DNA from: Fidelibacterota bacterium
Lineage (GTDB): Bacteria; Fidelibacterota; UBA2242; JAFGTP01
DNA: 16,765 bases
Reading direction: 5' to 3'
Assembly (NCBI GenBank): GCA_021734005.1
Contig: JAIPJV010000012.1
Location: 1-16,765, forward strand
This document shows, one piece after another, positions 7,739 through 15,628 of the stretch (its first letter is position 1; each line of letters opens with the position of its first letter). The translations under genes and the position numbers were made by a program. The notes beneath the pieces are model-generated. The model had not been told where the DNA came from and ran no database searches. It saw only the letters and a program-made list of their open reading frames with translations.

Positions 7739-8521
7739 TTATTTGTGATGCTTTAATAGCCAGTCAAAAAGATTTTCATCATTATAGGCTTGCTTCCAGC
7801 TGTCATGACCGGTTTCGGGATAAATGGTCAACTTTACATCCTCTCCACCACAATCTTTGACTGCCCTGACCATTGTCTTTGATTCTTCGACTGATACCAC
7901 CTGATCCTTATTACCATGAAAAGCCCAGATCGGGATATCTTTGAGTTTGCAGCCCCATTCTGGTTTTCCACCACCACAAATAGGAGCAATAGCAGCAAAA
8001 GTTTCCGGCATCTGGGATGCTAGTTTCCAGGTGCCATAGCCTCCCATACTCAGACCGGTTAAATAAACCCGCTTTTTATCTATTTTGTAATTTTTAAGAG
8101 TGCGATCAACCAATTTTTGGAGAGTTTCTATCTGATCATTATCTGTCCACCAGGCTTCAGCAGGACACTGGGGAGCAACCATTAAAAAAGGAAAATTTCC
8201 GCTTTCTTCAGCGATTTTAGGCGGGCCCCAGGTTTTAACTTTTGTCAGTTCATTGCCCCGTTCTCCTGCACCATGTAGAAAAAGCATAAAAGGAATATTT
8301 TCACCAGAGTCAAAATAGGAATCAGGAACATAGAGATAATAGTTCATGCTATCAATTGTCATAGCCTGAAAGCCAGATTCAGGTTGTTTATATTTCATAA
8401 AAAAACCACAATTTGTTAAAAGTGAAAAAGTTAGAATCAGAATGCCAATAGAAATGGCATTCTGAAAGGATTTTTTTGAAATACCAAAAATTTTAGACAG
8501 ATTGTGCCAGTATTTTTGCAT
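7739..8521 (-). CDS. Alpha/beta-hydrolase lipoprotein (PHB-depolymerase/esterase-like)
   Basis: 260 residues from the ATG at 8521; an in-frame TTG at 8533 would add four. The N-terminus has a basic stretch, a hydrophobic core and LLTNC, a possible lipoprotein site (Cys38) with an unusual Asn before Cys. The mature part is a compact serine hydrolase: FLHGAGERGNE (oxyanion-hole strand and HGxGE motif), GLSMGGYGTW with nucleophile Ser158, HGNKDQVV with Asp206, and ETGHDSW with His239 (ATG numbering). HGAGERG and GLSMGGYGTW resemble the poly(3-hydroxybutyrate) depolymerase/feruloyl esterase-like group (esterase, COG4099 type). The natural substrate cannot be read from sequence. It lies a few bases after the response regulator on the same strand and is probably co-transcribed. 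A strong hairpin sits in the signal-peptide codons. The start is uncertain because an AGGA element is badly spaced for both candidates. Confidence 0.85.
   Translation of the reverse strand: MQKYWHNLSKIFGISKKSFQNAISIGILILTFSLLTNCGFFMKYKQPESGFQAMTIDSMNYYLYVPDSYFDSGENIPFMLFLHGAGERGNELTKVKTWGPPKIAEESGNFPFLMVAPQCPAEAWWTDNDQIETLQKLVDRTLKNYKIDKKRVYLTGLSMGGYGTWKLASQMPETFAAIAPICGGGKPEWGCKLKDIPIWAFHGNKDQVVSVEESKTMVRAVKDCGGEDVKLTIYPETGHDSWKQAYNDENLFDWLLKHHK
8437..8465 (-). repeat. 11-bp perfect inverted repeat inside the hydrolase signal-peptide codons
   Basis: TCAGAATGCCA at 8437-8447 pairs with TGGCATTCTGA at 8455-8465 around a 7-nt loop. In the minus-strand mRNA it forms a hairpin roughly 55-85 nt after the start codon. 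It has no U-run, so it is not a standard terminator. Confidence 0.8.
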
Positions 8522-8536
8522 TTTCAGAACCAAGTC

Positions 8537-8941
8537 CTATTTTTTGGTGTTTTTGCTATTTTGGAAGATATCATTGACCATTTCAAATAATTGCTCCATT
8601 TTTATTGGTTTTGCGATCCAATGAGTATCAATCTCTTTTAATTTTTCCTGGATCTCAGGCTTATATTTAAATCCGGTCATAAAAATGATAGGAATCTCAA
8701 AATTACCTTTCTCGACTTCATCATAAATGGCAAAACCCTTACCATCGGGTAACATGACATCAGCTAGAATCAATTCAATATCGACTCTGTTCTCTTTTAA
8801 GACATTAAGTGCTTCCCGCAGATTCATGGCTGTTATAACTTTGTAATCCTTTTGGATAAAAAAATCGCTATACAATTCCAGAATGAGTGCTTCATCATCA
8901 ACAATTAAAATAGTTTTATTTGAACTCTCATTTTTTGTCAT
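8537..8941 (-). CDS. Single-domain response regulator (CheY-like receiver)
   Basis: 134 residues forming one receiver domain and nothing else. The acidic pocket is Asp15-Asp16 (ILIVDDE), the phospho-acceptor is Asp61 (ILADVMLPDGKG), the switch Thr is Thr89 (IIFMTGF) and the conserved Lys is Lys111 (WIAKPIKMEQL). With no output domain it must act by protein contact, as a chemotaxis-type, phosphorelay or enzyme-partner regulator. No histidine kinase is in the window. The gene starts 3 bp after the MFS transporter stop and ends just before the hydrolase start, so it is embedded in that operon. A GAAGAG purine stretch precedes the ATG. Function beyond being a phosphorylatable switch is unknown. 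Confidence 0.93.
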   Translation of the reverse strand: MTKNESSNKTILIVDDEALILELYSDFFIQKDYKVITAMNLREALNVLKENRVDIELILADVMLPDGKGFAIYDEVEKGNFEIPIIFMTGFKYKPEIQEKLKEIDTHWIAKPIKMEQLFEMVNDIFQNSKNTKK

Positions 8942-8944
8942 TTT

Positions 8945-10540
8945 TTACATCTCTTCTTTTGTCATCCATTTTTTTGCCAATAATAGGGCAATTGGAGTGA
9001 CCATTGCGATTAGGGCATGGAAAAACCACATTCTGCCGGGTTGCATTTGTTCAACTGGTGCATCTTTGGGAATATAAGCATGCAGAAAAAATCCCGCATA
9101 TAGTCCAGTTACCACTTTGGTCAAAAACCAGGGTAGTTGACCAATTCCCATATAAGCACCTGTTTTCCCTTCAGGAGCAATTTCGGCAATCCATTCCAGA
9201 AAACGAGGTTGCCACATGGCCTCACCAATGGTCATTAACAGAATATAAGTTAAAAATAAAATTGCATTAGGTTCAAAAACCAGTAAAAAGGTGGGAATTG
9301 CCATTACAAAGGTTCCGTAAACTACCATATTGTAAATTTTGGCACCCCGGGTTAATCCTGCTACCATTGGAGCCAGAATGAAAATGAGAAGCGGATTTAT
9401 ATTGGCAAAAAGTTCATAATATTCTGAAACAATGCTACCATGGAAAGCACGATGGAGATAGGGAGGGAGAGTCAACCAGTTGTGAGCAAATAGGGTCTGA
9501 ACAGGAATTAATATAAAGATAAAGAATACAAATTTCATATCCCGAAAAGGATGCTCCGGTCTGCGCTTTAAGAAATCGTTAATGGCCAGAAAACCAAATA
9601 GAGCAAAAAGTGCTATATAAATTAAATTATGAAAGCTGTTATCAATATTGCCAATAAATTTTCCTGATCTGAAAAATACATAGAGCAAAATTAAAGCTGC
9701 AGCCAGAACTCCAAAAACTATAGTCCAGGTATTATCAATGTGTCTGTCTTCGCTAGATGAGTCCTCTCCACTTCTTTCCTTATTTTTCTCATTTTCTTTA
9801 TCACGCTCCTCTTTGGCCTCTTTATAGGCTTTCTTGTCCGCTGTTTTGGTTATCAGGATAACTGTCAGAACAAGAGCAAGGAGGTTGATGATTGTCAGAA
9901 TCCAGAAAACGGCTGTAATTCCATTAGGCTGGAAGGTCTCTTCAAAGGGTTCTCGAATGAATTTGGCCATCATCCCGAATAAAAAAGCCCCCAGATTCAT
10001 GAGGGCATAGACAACAGCGTAACCCATTGATTTTGTTTTTGGAGTAGTGTAACGTTTTATCCCAGCATATGCAGCCGGCTGATAAAGACCGTATCCCATT
10101 ATAATAAAAATTAGTCCACCGATCAAGACAAAGAACGCAGGTGAAAAAATACCTGTCCCCAAATGTAAAGTTCCGGATAGAGACAATATAAACCGGCCGA
10201 TCAAAAGGGTAGCAAATGCTATAGACAGAGATTTGCGAATGCCAAATTTATCGGCTACTCCTCCTAGAATAACCATAGCCAGAGTAATTCCACCAGTTAG
10301 AAAACTGAGGATCCAGCCAGCCTGGGGATCCGTAAGGAGCAAATTCTGGGATAGATAGATTTCCATTTCTGTAAGGATTCCAAAATATACAATTCCTTCT
10401 AAAAGATAAGGTAGGTTGATTCCCCATAATGCTCGGGGGGCAGTGAAAAAGGCAACAAATGTTTCACCTAATTCATTGAATGCGTTACTAACAACTTTTC
10501 CTAAGGACTTTGGTTCTTTTTCTTTTTGCGGATTTTCCAT
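8945..10540 (-). CDS. MFS transporter, POT (peptide transporter)-like
   Basis: 531 residues with about twelve to fourteen hydrophobic segments. The first helix region LWGINLPYLLEGIVYFGIL resembles the ExxERxxYYG region of proton-coupled oligopeptide transporters but lacks the ERF residues. GGVADKFGIRKS at 93-104 is MFS motif A between helices 2 and 3, and GLYQPAAYAGIKRY corresponds to the POT helix-4 region. A highly charged cytoplasmic loop (about 233-268, rich in Lys, Glu and Ser) separates the two six-helix halves. Solute import driven by protons is the family's usual mode; peptides are the favoured substrate by similarity and because a secreted dipeptidyl peptidase is divergently encoded next door. 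The ATG follows GGAG by 7 nt. It is the first gene of a minus-strand operon with the response regulator and the hydrolase. The substrate is not certain. Confidence 0.87.
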   Translation of the reverse strand: MENPQKEKEPKSLGKVVSNAFNELGETFVAFFTAPRALWGINLPYLLEGIVYFGILTEMEIYLSQNLLLTDPQAGWILSFLTGGITLAMVILGGVADKFGIRKSLSIAFATLLIGRFILSLSGTLHLGTGIFSPAFFVLIGGLIFIIMGYGLYQPAAYAGIKRYTTPKTKSMGYAVVYALMNLGAFLFGMMAKFIREPFEETFQPNGITAVFWILTIINLLALVLTVILITKTADKKAYKEAKEERDKENEKNKERSGEDSSSEDRHIDNTWTIVFGVLAAALILLYVFFRSGKFIGNIDNSFHNLIYIALFALFGFLAINDFLKRRPEHPFRDMKFVFFIFILIPVQTLFAHNWLTLPPYLHRAFHGSIVSEYYELFANINPLLIFILAPMVAGLTRGAKIYNMVVYGTFVMAIPTFLLVFEPNAILFLTYILLMTIGEAMWQPRFLEWIAEIAPEGKTGAYMGIGQLPWFLTKVVTGLYAGFFLHAYIPKDAPVEQMQPGRMWFFHALIAMVTPIALLLAKKWMTKEEM

Positions 10541-10657
10541 TTGCTATCTCCAATTACGTGAAATAATAGAAAAGATACGAGATAAATTTAAAAAAATTGC
10601 TACAATATCAAAATTAATTTATTCCTGATATACAGAACTTTACAAAAATTTAGATAG

Positions 10658-10720
10658 AAATCACTTTTGGTGTGAAAATAAAAGCGATTTTCGTGATTTT
10701 CCTTGCTGCTAGTGATTTTC
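10658..10720. promoter_or_regulatory. Divergent regulatory region with repeated GTGATTT elements
   Basis: The 228 bp between the two divergent starts (10541-10768) is AT-rich and has no gene. Inside it AAATCAC at 10658-10664 is the inverted complement of GTGATTT at 10693-10699 and again at 10712-10718. GATTTTC occurs three times (10686, 10695, 10714), and GAAAAT 10674-10679 mirrors ATTTTC 10687-10692. The set looks like an operator, but AT-rich sequence gives such matches by chance. A TTGCTG at 10703 with TATTTT 17 bp later is a weak promoter candidate for the peptidase. Confidence 0.3.
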
Positions 10721-10768
10721 TTTATTATTTTGTTAACTGGGAATAATATTTGACAGGGAGATAAAAAC

Positions 10769-12817
10769 ATGAAGAAACTCATTCTGATTCTTAGTCTGGT
10801 TTTGTTGATCAGCATTGTACTGATTGCTCGGCCTATGCAATTTGAAGACCTGGTGAATTGTAAACGAGTATCAGATCCCCATTGTTCACCAGATGGTGAA
10901 AAAATTGCCTTTACAATGCGTCGGGCCTATCTGGATAAAAACAGTTATTCGAGTTGGATTAATATAATTGATGAACGGGGAAAGGAAATAGAGCAAATAA
11001 AGCTGGATTCCTTTTCAGTTTGGCATCCCCGCTGGTCTCCTGATGGAGAAAAACTGGCTTATCTCTCGGATCAAACCGGGACATCTCAAATCTGGTATTA
11101 TTATCCAAAAAGTGATAGAAAGGAACAATTTACAGACCATTATACCGGTGTAAATTCTTTTGTGTGGTCTAATAAGGGAGAAAAAATTGCCTTTACAACC
11201 CGGGTTTATCCGGACTGCAAATCTCAACAGGCCATAAATGAGCGGGATCAAAAGCAGGAAAATTCCCAGGTTAATGCCCGGGTATATGAGGAACTCATGT
11301 TTCGTCACTGGGATAGATGGTGGGACCATAAACGCTCTCATATTTTTGTGATTAATACTGATAATAAAAAAATGACGGATGTAACTCCTGGAGATCACGA
11401 TGCACCTCCAATATCGCTTGGGTCTGGATACACATTTTCGCCTGATGATAGCCAACTATTTTTCACAAGTAATCATGACGATGTAGTTGCTACAAGCACG
11501 AATAATGATATCTGGTCTGTACCAGTTGAAGGGGGCCAGCTTGAATTGATCAGTGATGTCTGCTCAGGCCGGGAATTTAATGGTAGTGATTATGCTCCTC
11601 AATTTTCACCTGATGGAAGCCATCTTGCTTTTATTTCTATGAAGAGAGCTGGCTATGAATCCGATAAACATGATCTGTTTTTGAAAAATATGGAAGACGG
11701 TAGTTTTACAAATTTGACTCAAGGTTTTGACTATTCTATCAGTTCCTATGAATGGATGCCGAACGATCAGGAGATATTGTGCCGGGTAGATCACCAGGGA
11801 GCCTATAAGATATTTAAATTGGATGTTTCTACAAAAGAATTTGAACCATTAATCAAAGAAGGCTATAATTCCTCCATTGAAATTTCATCTTCAGGAGATA
11901 AATTCCTCTACTTGTACAATACTTTTACAAGACCGTCTGAAATATATAAAGCCGATCCCCAAAAAGGCGATTTTACTCAAGTTACTTCTTATAATGATGC
12001 CAGTTTTGATGACGTGGATATGAATGCCGCTGAAGAATTCTGGTACAAAGGTGCAAAAAATGACAGGGTGTACGGCTTTATGATCAAGCCCCCTAATTTT
12101 GATCCTGACAAAAAATATCCTATGGTCTATATGGTGCATGGTGGTCCGCAGGGTGCCTGGCATAATGGCTGGCATTATCGCTGGAATCCGGAATTGTGGG
12201 CGGCTCAGGGATTTGTACTTGTGCTTGTAAATCCTCGCGGCAGTACTGGTTATGGTCAGGAATTTAAATATGAAATTTCTAAAGACTGGGGCGGCAAGGT
12301 TTTTACTGATCTTGAAAAAGGACAAAAGTATGTTGTTGAAAATTATGATTTTATTGATGAGGATAATCTTGCAGCAGCCGGAGCTTCTTTTGGCGGTTAT
12401 ATGATGAATTGGTTTGAAGGTCATATGGATGCTTTTGAATATCCCTTTAATACTCTTGTCAATCATGACGGTGCTTTTAATCTATATTCTAAATATCTAA
12501 CTACTGAAGAACTCTGGTTCCCTGAGTGGGAATTTGATGGGCCTTTTTGGAAGAATGAGAAATATTATAAAAAGTTTTCACCCCATAATTATATTGAAAA
12601 TTTTAATACGCCTATGCTCATAATTCACGGAGAAAAGGATTTTCGTCTTGATTTTGGAGAAGGATTGATGCCTTTTACAGCATTACGCAGAAAAGGGGTA
12701 CCGGCCAAATTGGTACTTTTTCCTGATGAAGATCATTGGGTGCAAAAACCGAAAAACAGCCAATTCTGGCATGAAACTATTTTTAAATGGCTGAATCAGT
12801 ATATAGGAAAAAAATAG
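10769..12817 (+). CDS. Secreted S9-family dipeptidyl peptidase (DPP5-like prolyl oligopeptidase)
   Basis: 682 residues. A signal peptide covers residues 1-20, with likely cleavage after VLIA. The N-terminal half is a beta-propeller of WD40/TolB-like repeats: CSPDGEKIAF at 39-48, WSPDGEKLAYLS at 89-100, WSNKGEKIAF near 133, then FSPDD and FSPDGSHLAF. A YEELMFRHWDRWWDHKRSH stretch is typical of DPP5-type enzymes. The C-terminal half is the S9 alpha/beta hydrolase: VYMVHGGPQG, NPRGSTGYG, and catalytic Ser540 (GASFGGY), Asp624 (HGEKDF) and His656 (DEDHWV). Such enzymes cut dipeptides from short peptides in the periplasm or at the surface. The length is normal and all catalytic residues are present. 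GGGAG precedes the ATG by about 8 nt. The divergent POT-like transporter suggests a peptide-scavenging partnership. Exact specificity (dipeptidyl versus acylaminoacyl) is unproven. Confidence 0.93.
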   Translation: MKKLILILSLVLLISIVLIARPMQFEDLVNCKRVSDPHCSPDGEKIAFTMRRAYLDKNSYSSWINIIDERGKEIEQIKLDSFSVWHPRWSPDGEKLAYLSDQTGTSQIWYYYPKSDRKEQFTDHYTGVNSFVWSNKGEKIAFTTRVYPDCKSQQAINERDQKQENSQVNARVYEELMFRHWDRWWDHKRSHIFVINTDNKKMTDVTPGDHDAPPISLGSGYTFSPDDSQLFFTSNHDDVVATSTNNDIWSVPVEGGQLELISDVCSGREFNGSDYAPQFSPDGSHLAFISMKRAGYESDKHDLFLKNMEDGSFTNLTQGFDYSISSYEWMPNDQEILCRVDHQGAYKIFKLDVSTKEFEPLIKEGYNSSIEISSSGDKFLYLYNTFTRPSEIYKADPQKGDFTQVTSYNDASFDDVDMNAAEEFWYKGAKNDRVYGFMIKPPNFDPDKKYPMVYMVHGGPQGAWHNGWHYRWNPELWAAQGFVLVLVNPRGSTGYGQEFKYEISKDWGGKVFTDLEKGQKYVVENYDFIDEDNLAAAGASFGGYMMNWFEGHMDAFEYPFNTLVNHDGAFNLYSKYLTTEELWFPEWEFDGPFWKNEKYYKKFSPHNYIENFNTPMLIIHGEKDFRLDFGEGLMPFTALRRKGVPAKLVLFPDEDHWVQKPKNSQFWHETIFKWLNQYIGKK

Positions 12818-12940
12818 GATAAAATTAGGGAATAAATTTGAATTTGAATCAGGCTAAATCAGGGTCAGTCTGTTTTTATTTTCGCTTTTATTAGCCCGAT
12901 TTTAGCTTTAATTTCTAAAGAATTTGATAGCAACAGGTAA

Positions 12941-12946
12941 AGGAGG
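12941..12946 (+). promoter_or_regulatory. Consensus ribosome binding site fixing the mutase start
   Basis: AGGAGG with 7 nt to ATG 12954. An in-frame TTG at 12924 would give a ten-residue extension that spans this element and lies outside the conserved N-terminus (MNPYIFRKYDIRG), so it is rejected. Confidence 0.85.
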
Positions 12947-12953
12947 AAAGATA

Positions 12954-14309
12954 ATGAACCCTTATATTTTTAGAAAATATGATATTCGAGGAGTTGTTGA
13001 AGAGGATTTTACAGAAGATGTAGTCATTAATATTGGCAAAGCTTACGGTACATTAGTCAAAGAGAGAGGCGGAAAGAAAATTGCTCTGAGTGGAGATGTT
13101 CGCAAAACTACGCCCCGTCTTAAAGAATTGATCAGCAAAGGAATTCTGTCAACCGGTATTGATGTAGTTGATATTGGGATTTTGCCTACGCCTGCTAATT
13201 ATTTTAGCATGTACACAATGGATGTTCAAGGAGCCCTTCAAGTAACTGGAAGTCATAATCCTCCTGATATGAATGGTTTTAAAATGTCCTATAATAAACA
13301 ATCTGTTTATGGCGACGATATCCAAAAATTAAAAGAAACAATCGAAAATGAAGAATTTGCTGAAGGGAAAGGCAACTTTAGTGAAGAAGATATTCTGGAA
13401 AAATATAATAAAGAGATAGTATCAAATATTAAGCTAGAAAAAAATATTAAAGTGGCAGTAGATTGCGGTAATGGTGCTGCCTGTCTTTCTGCTCCTGAGG
13501 CATTGAAGGAAATTGGTTGTGAAACTACTGAATTTTACTGTGATGTAGATGGCTCTTTTCCCAATCATCATCCCGATCCTACTGTCAAAGAATATATCCA
13601 GGATTTGATCGAGGAAGTAAAAAATGGCGATTATGATTTTGGAGTTGCTTTTGACGGTGATGCTGATCGAATTGGTGTTATTGATGATGAAGGTTCCATA
13701 ATTTGGGCAGATTACATTATGATTCTCTTCCTGGATGAAGTTATTAAGGATGGTGAAAAAGTAATATTTGATGTAAAATGCTCTCAGGCTCTGGAAGATA
13801 TGATCAAAGAAAAAGGCGGAATCCCCTTCATGTGGAAGACCGGTCATTCTTTGATTAAAGAAAAGATGAGAGAAGAAAACATTGATTTTGCTGGTGAAAT
13901 GAGCGGACATATTTGTTTTGCTGATGATTATTATGGCTATGATGATGCTATTTATGCTGCTCTTCGATTTGCACAAATGCTGTCCCGCAAATCAGAGAAA
14001 TTATCTGAGATAATGGCAAAATTACCTCATTATCAATCTACTCCTGAGATGCGCCTGGAATGTCCTGACGATAAAACCAAATTTGAGATTGCAGAAAAAG
14101 CTGCTGCATACTTCAAAGAAAACTATGAATGTATTGATGTAGATGGTGTAAGGATCAAATTTGGTGATGGCTGGGGACTGGTTCGAGCCTCCAATACCCA
14201 ACCGGTGATTGTTACCCGCTTTGAAGCTCAGACAGAAGAAAGATTAGAAGAAATCAAGGAACTTGTCCTGGGAAAATTGAAATCTTTCGGTGAAATTGAG
14301 CTTCCCTGA
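12954..14309 (+). CDS. Phosphomannomutase/phosphoglucomutase
   Basis: 451 residues, the usual size for the alpha-D-phosphohexomutase family (ManB/AlgC type). It moves phosphate between C6 and C1 of mannose or glucose, feeding GDP-mannose, UDP-glucose and cell-surface polysaccharide synthesis. Four signatures are present: the phosphoserine loop TGSHNPPDMNG with Ser100, the metal-binding loop DGDADR at 234-239, the sugar-binding loop GEMSGH at 314-319, and the phosphate-binding loop RASNTQP at 411-417. The N-terminal IFRKYDIRG is also typical. GEMSGH is seen in PMM/PGM-type enzymes rather than in the phosphoglucosamine mutase GlmM group. The 136-bp gap upstream holds two AATCAGG copies 10 bp apart (12847 and 12857) but no clear promoter. 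The prenyl synthase gene follows after 64 bp. Substrate preference cannot be decided by eye. Confidence 0.93.
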   Translation: MNPYIFRKYDIRGVVEEDFTEDVVINIGKAYGTLVKERGGKKIALSGDVRKTTPRLKELISKGILSTGIDVVDIGILPTPANYFSMYTMDVQGALQVTGSHNPPDMNGFKMSYNKQSVYGDDIQKLKETIENEEFAEGKGNFSEEDILEKYNKEIVSNIKLEKNIKVAVDCGNGAACLSAPEALKEIGCETTEFYCDVDGSFPNHHPDPTVKEYIQDLIEEVKNGDYDFGVAFDGDADRIGVIDDEGSIIWADYIMILFLDEVIKDGEKVIFDVKCSQALEDMIKEKGGIPFMWKTGHSLIKEKMREENIDFAGEMSGHICFADDYYGYDDAIYAALRFAQMLSRKSEKLSEIMAKLPHYQSTPEMRLECPDDKTKFEIAEKAAAYFKENYECIDVDGVRIKFGDGWGLVRASNTQPVIVTRFEAQTEERLEEIKELVLGKLKSFGEIELP

Positions 14310-14373
14310 TTTTATTATTTATCAAAATCAATCTGATTTAAACCAGTTATTTCTTAACCGGGAAATAAATTAA

Positions 14374-15342
14374 ATGAATGACCTTGATCAGCAATATAAT
14401 GATTATCGGCATAAAATAAATGATAGGCTACGTCATATTGATATACCGGAGTCTATTCAGACTTTTAGGGAGTCGCTTGAATATGCCCTTCAAGGGCAGG
14501 GAAAAAGAATCAGGCCGGTTCTTCTACTATTGGTAGGAACTTCTCTTGGTAGAACTGTAGAAGATCTTATGCCTGCTGCCCTGGCTATAGAAATTTTGCA
14601 TACTTTTACTCTTGTTCATGATGATATTATGGATGAAGACAATATGCGGCGGGGAAAAGCGACTATTCATGAAAAATGGAATCCTAACACCGCTATTCTT
14701 TCCGGCGATGGTCTCTTTGCTCTCGCTTATCGAGAATTAATGAGAGCAAAACATTCCAGGGTTGGTGAAATTGGAATCCAATTCAGTGAAGCTTTACTCA
14801 AAATATGTGAAGGCCAGGCCCGGGATATGAATTTTGAACAGCGTGATGATGTAACTCCCCGTGAATATCTTGATATGGTAGAATTGAAAACCGGCGTACT
14901 CCTGGGCTTATCCTGTAAAATTGGGGCTATGCTTGCTGATGCTGATCAGGAAATAGTGCATAGACTAGATGGTTTTGGCAGGAAATTGGGGCAGGCTTTT
15001 CAGATTCAGGACGATGTTCTCGAGATCAGCTCTGATGAGGAACAAATGGGTAAAAGTCTGGGAAGTGATTTTGCAGCTGGAAAGAAAACCTATCCTCTGA
15101 CCTTGGTACTTTCGCGATTAAATCAGGATGAAAAGAAAAAGTTTATATCTTTTTTGAAAAATAATTCCTATAATAGAAAAGAGGTATTGCGAAAGTTTCG
15201 GCACTATGAAGCTCTTAAGGAGTCTAAACGAGTTATTCTGGAATTGATAAATAGCGCACTTGATGATCTGGATAGATGTCCGGATGCGACCAGTCAAAAT
15301 CTGAATTTTTTAGTTGAATTAATATCTAATAGGGACCATTAA
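14374..15342 (+). CDS. Short-chain polyprenyl (farnesyl/geranylgeranyl) diphosphate synthase
   Basis: 322 residues, trans-isoprenyl diphosphate synthase family. GQGKRIRPVLLLL at 41-53 holds the diphosphate-binding Lys/Arg. The first Asp-rich motif is DDIMD at 83-87, followed by RR at 92-93. The second motif reads DDVLE at 213-217, with Glu in place of the usual final Asp. GKKTYPLTL follows at 236-244. Phe78 is five residues before the first Asp-rich motif, and that motif has no two-residue insertion. In established chain-length rules a bulky residue there blocks elongation, giving about C15-C20; long-chain synthases have a small residue at that place. It makes prenyl diphosphates for quinones, membrane lipids or undecaprenyl synthesis. 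The ATG has only a weak, distant GGGA. HPr begins one base after the stop. Confidence 0.9.
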   Translation: MNDLDQQYNDYRHKINDRLRHIDIPESIQTFRESLEYALQGQGKRIRPVLLLLVGTSLGRTVEDLMPAALAIEILHTFTLVHDDIMDEDNMRRGKATIHEKWNPNTAILSGDGLFALAYRELMRAKHSRVGEIGIQFSEALLKICEGQARDMNFEQRDDVTPREYLDMVELKTGVLLGLSCKIGAMLADADQEIVHRLDGFGRKLGQAFQIQDDVLEISSDEEQMGKSLGSDFAAGKKTYPLTLVLSRLNQDEKKKFISFLKNNSYNRKEVLRKFRHYEALKESKRVILELINSALDDLDRCPDATSQNLNFLVELISNRDH

Positions 15343-15343
15343 A

Positions 15344-15628
15344 TTGAAAAAGAAAGAACTAACTATCAATAATAAATATGGATTGCATTCTCGTCCAGCT
15401 TCGGAACTTGTCAAAACGGCTTCTAAATATGACTCTGATATAAAGTTGTTTTACAATGGACAGGAAGCCAATGCAAAGAGTATTTTAGGTATAATGGTTC
15501 TTGCTGTTGAGCCGGGAGCGAAAGTTCAAGTATCGGCTGATGGCCAGGATGAAGATGAAGCTCTGCAGGCTATTGAAGAATTAATAAGTCATAAGTTTTA
15601 TGTAGAGTATAAAGATGAAAATAATTAA
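15344..15628 (+). CDS. ptsH: Phosphocarrier protein HPr
   Basis: 94 residues from a TTG start one base after the prenyl synthase stop, with AGGG upstream at 15331 inside the preceding gene. HPr carries phosphate from Enzyme I to Enzyme II or to regulators. GLHSRPAS places the active His at residue 15, exactly the usual number. NAKSILGIMVL places Ser46 at the site that HPr kinase phosphorylates in other bacteria, so both classical phosphosites are kept. The last ten residues are polar and slightly longer than in typical 85-88-residue HPr proteins. The stop lies within the start of ptsI, with a 14-bp overlap, showing translational coupling. No Enzyme II or HPr kinase is seen here, so regulation rather than sugar uptake is possible, but that is inference. 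Confidence 0.95.
   Translation: MKKKELTINNKYGLHSRPASELVKTASKYDSDIKLFYNGQEANAKSILGIMVLAVEPGAKVQVSADGQDEDEALQAIEELISHKFYVEYKDENN

Noticed and set aside
11891..12466. Minus-strand open frame of 191 codons inside the S9 peptidase gene
   Set aside because: It is antisense to the conserved catalytic domain, has a composition typical of a shadow frame, and shows no recognisable motif.
12847..12863. Two AATCAGG copies 10 bp apart upstream of the mutase as an operator
   Set aside because: A short direct repeat of two copies in AT-rich DNA is weak evidence; noted in the mutase entry only.
13434..13976. Minus-strand open frame of 180 codons inside the mutase gene
   Set aside because: It covers the DGDADR and GEMSGH coding region on the other strand; Ile/Ser/Phe-rich shadow without a ribosome binding site.
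14324..14341. AAATCA/TGATTT hairpin between the mutase and prenyl synthase as a terminator
   Set aside because: The stem is only six AT-rich pairs with no GC core and no U-run.
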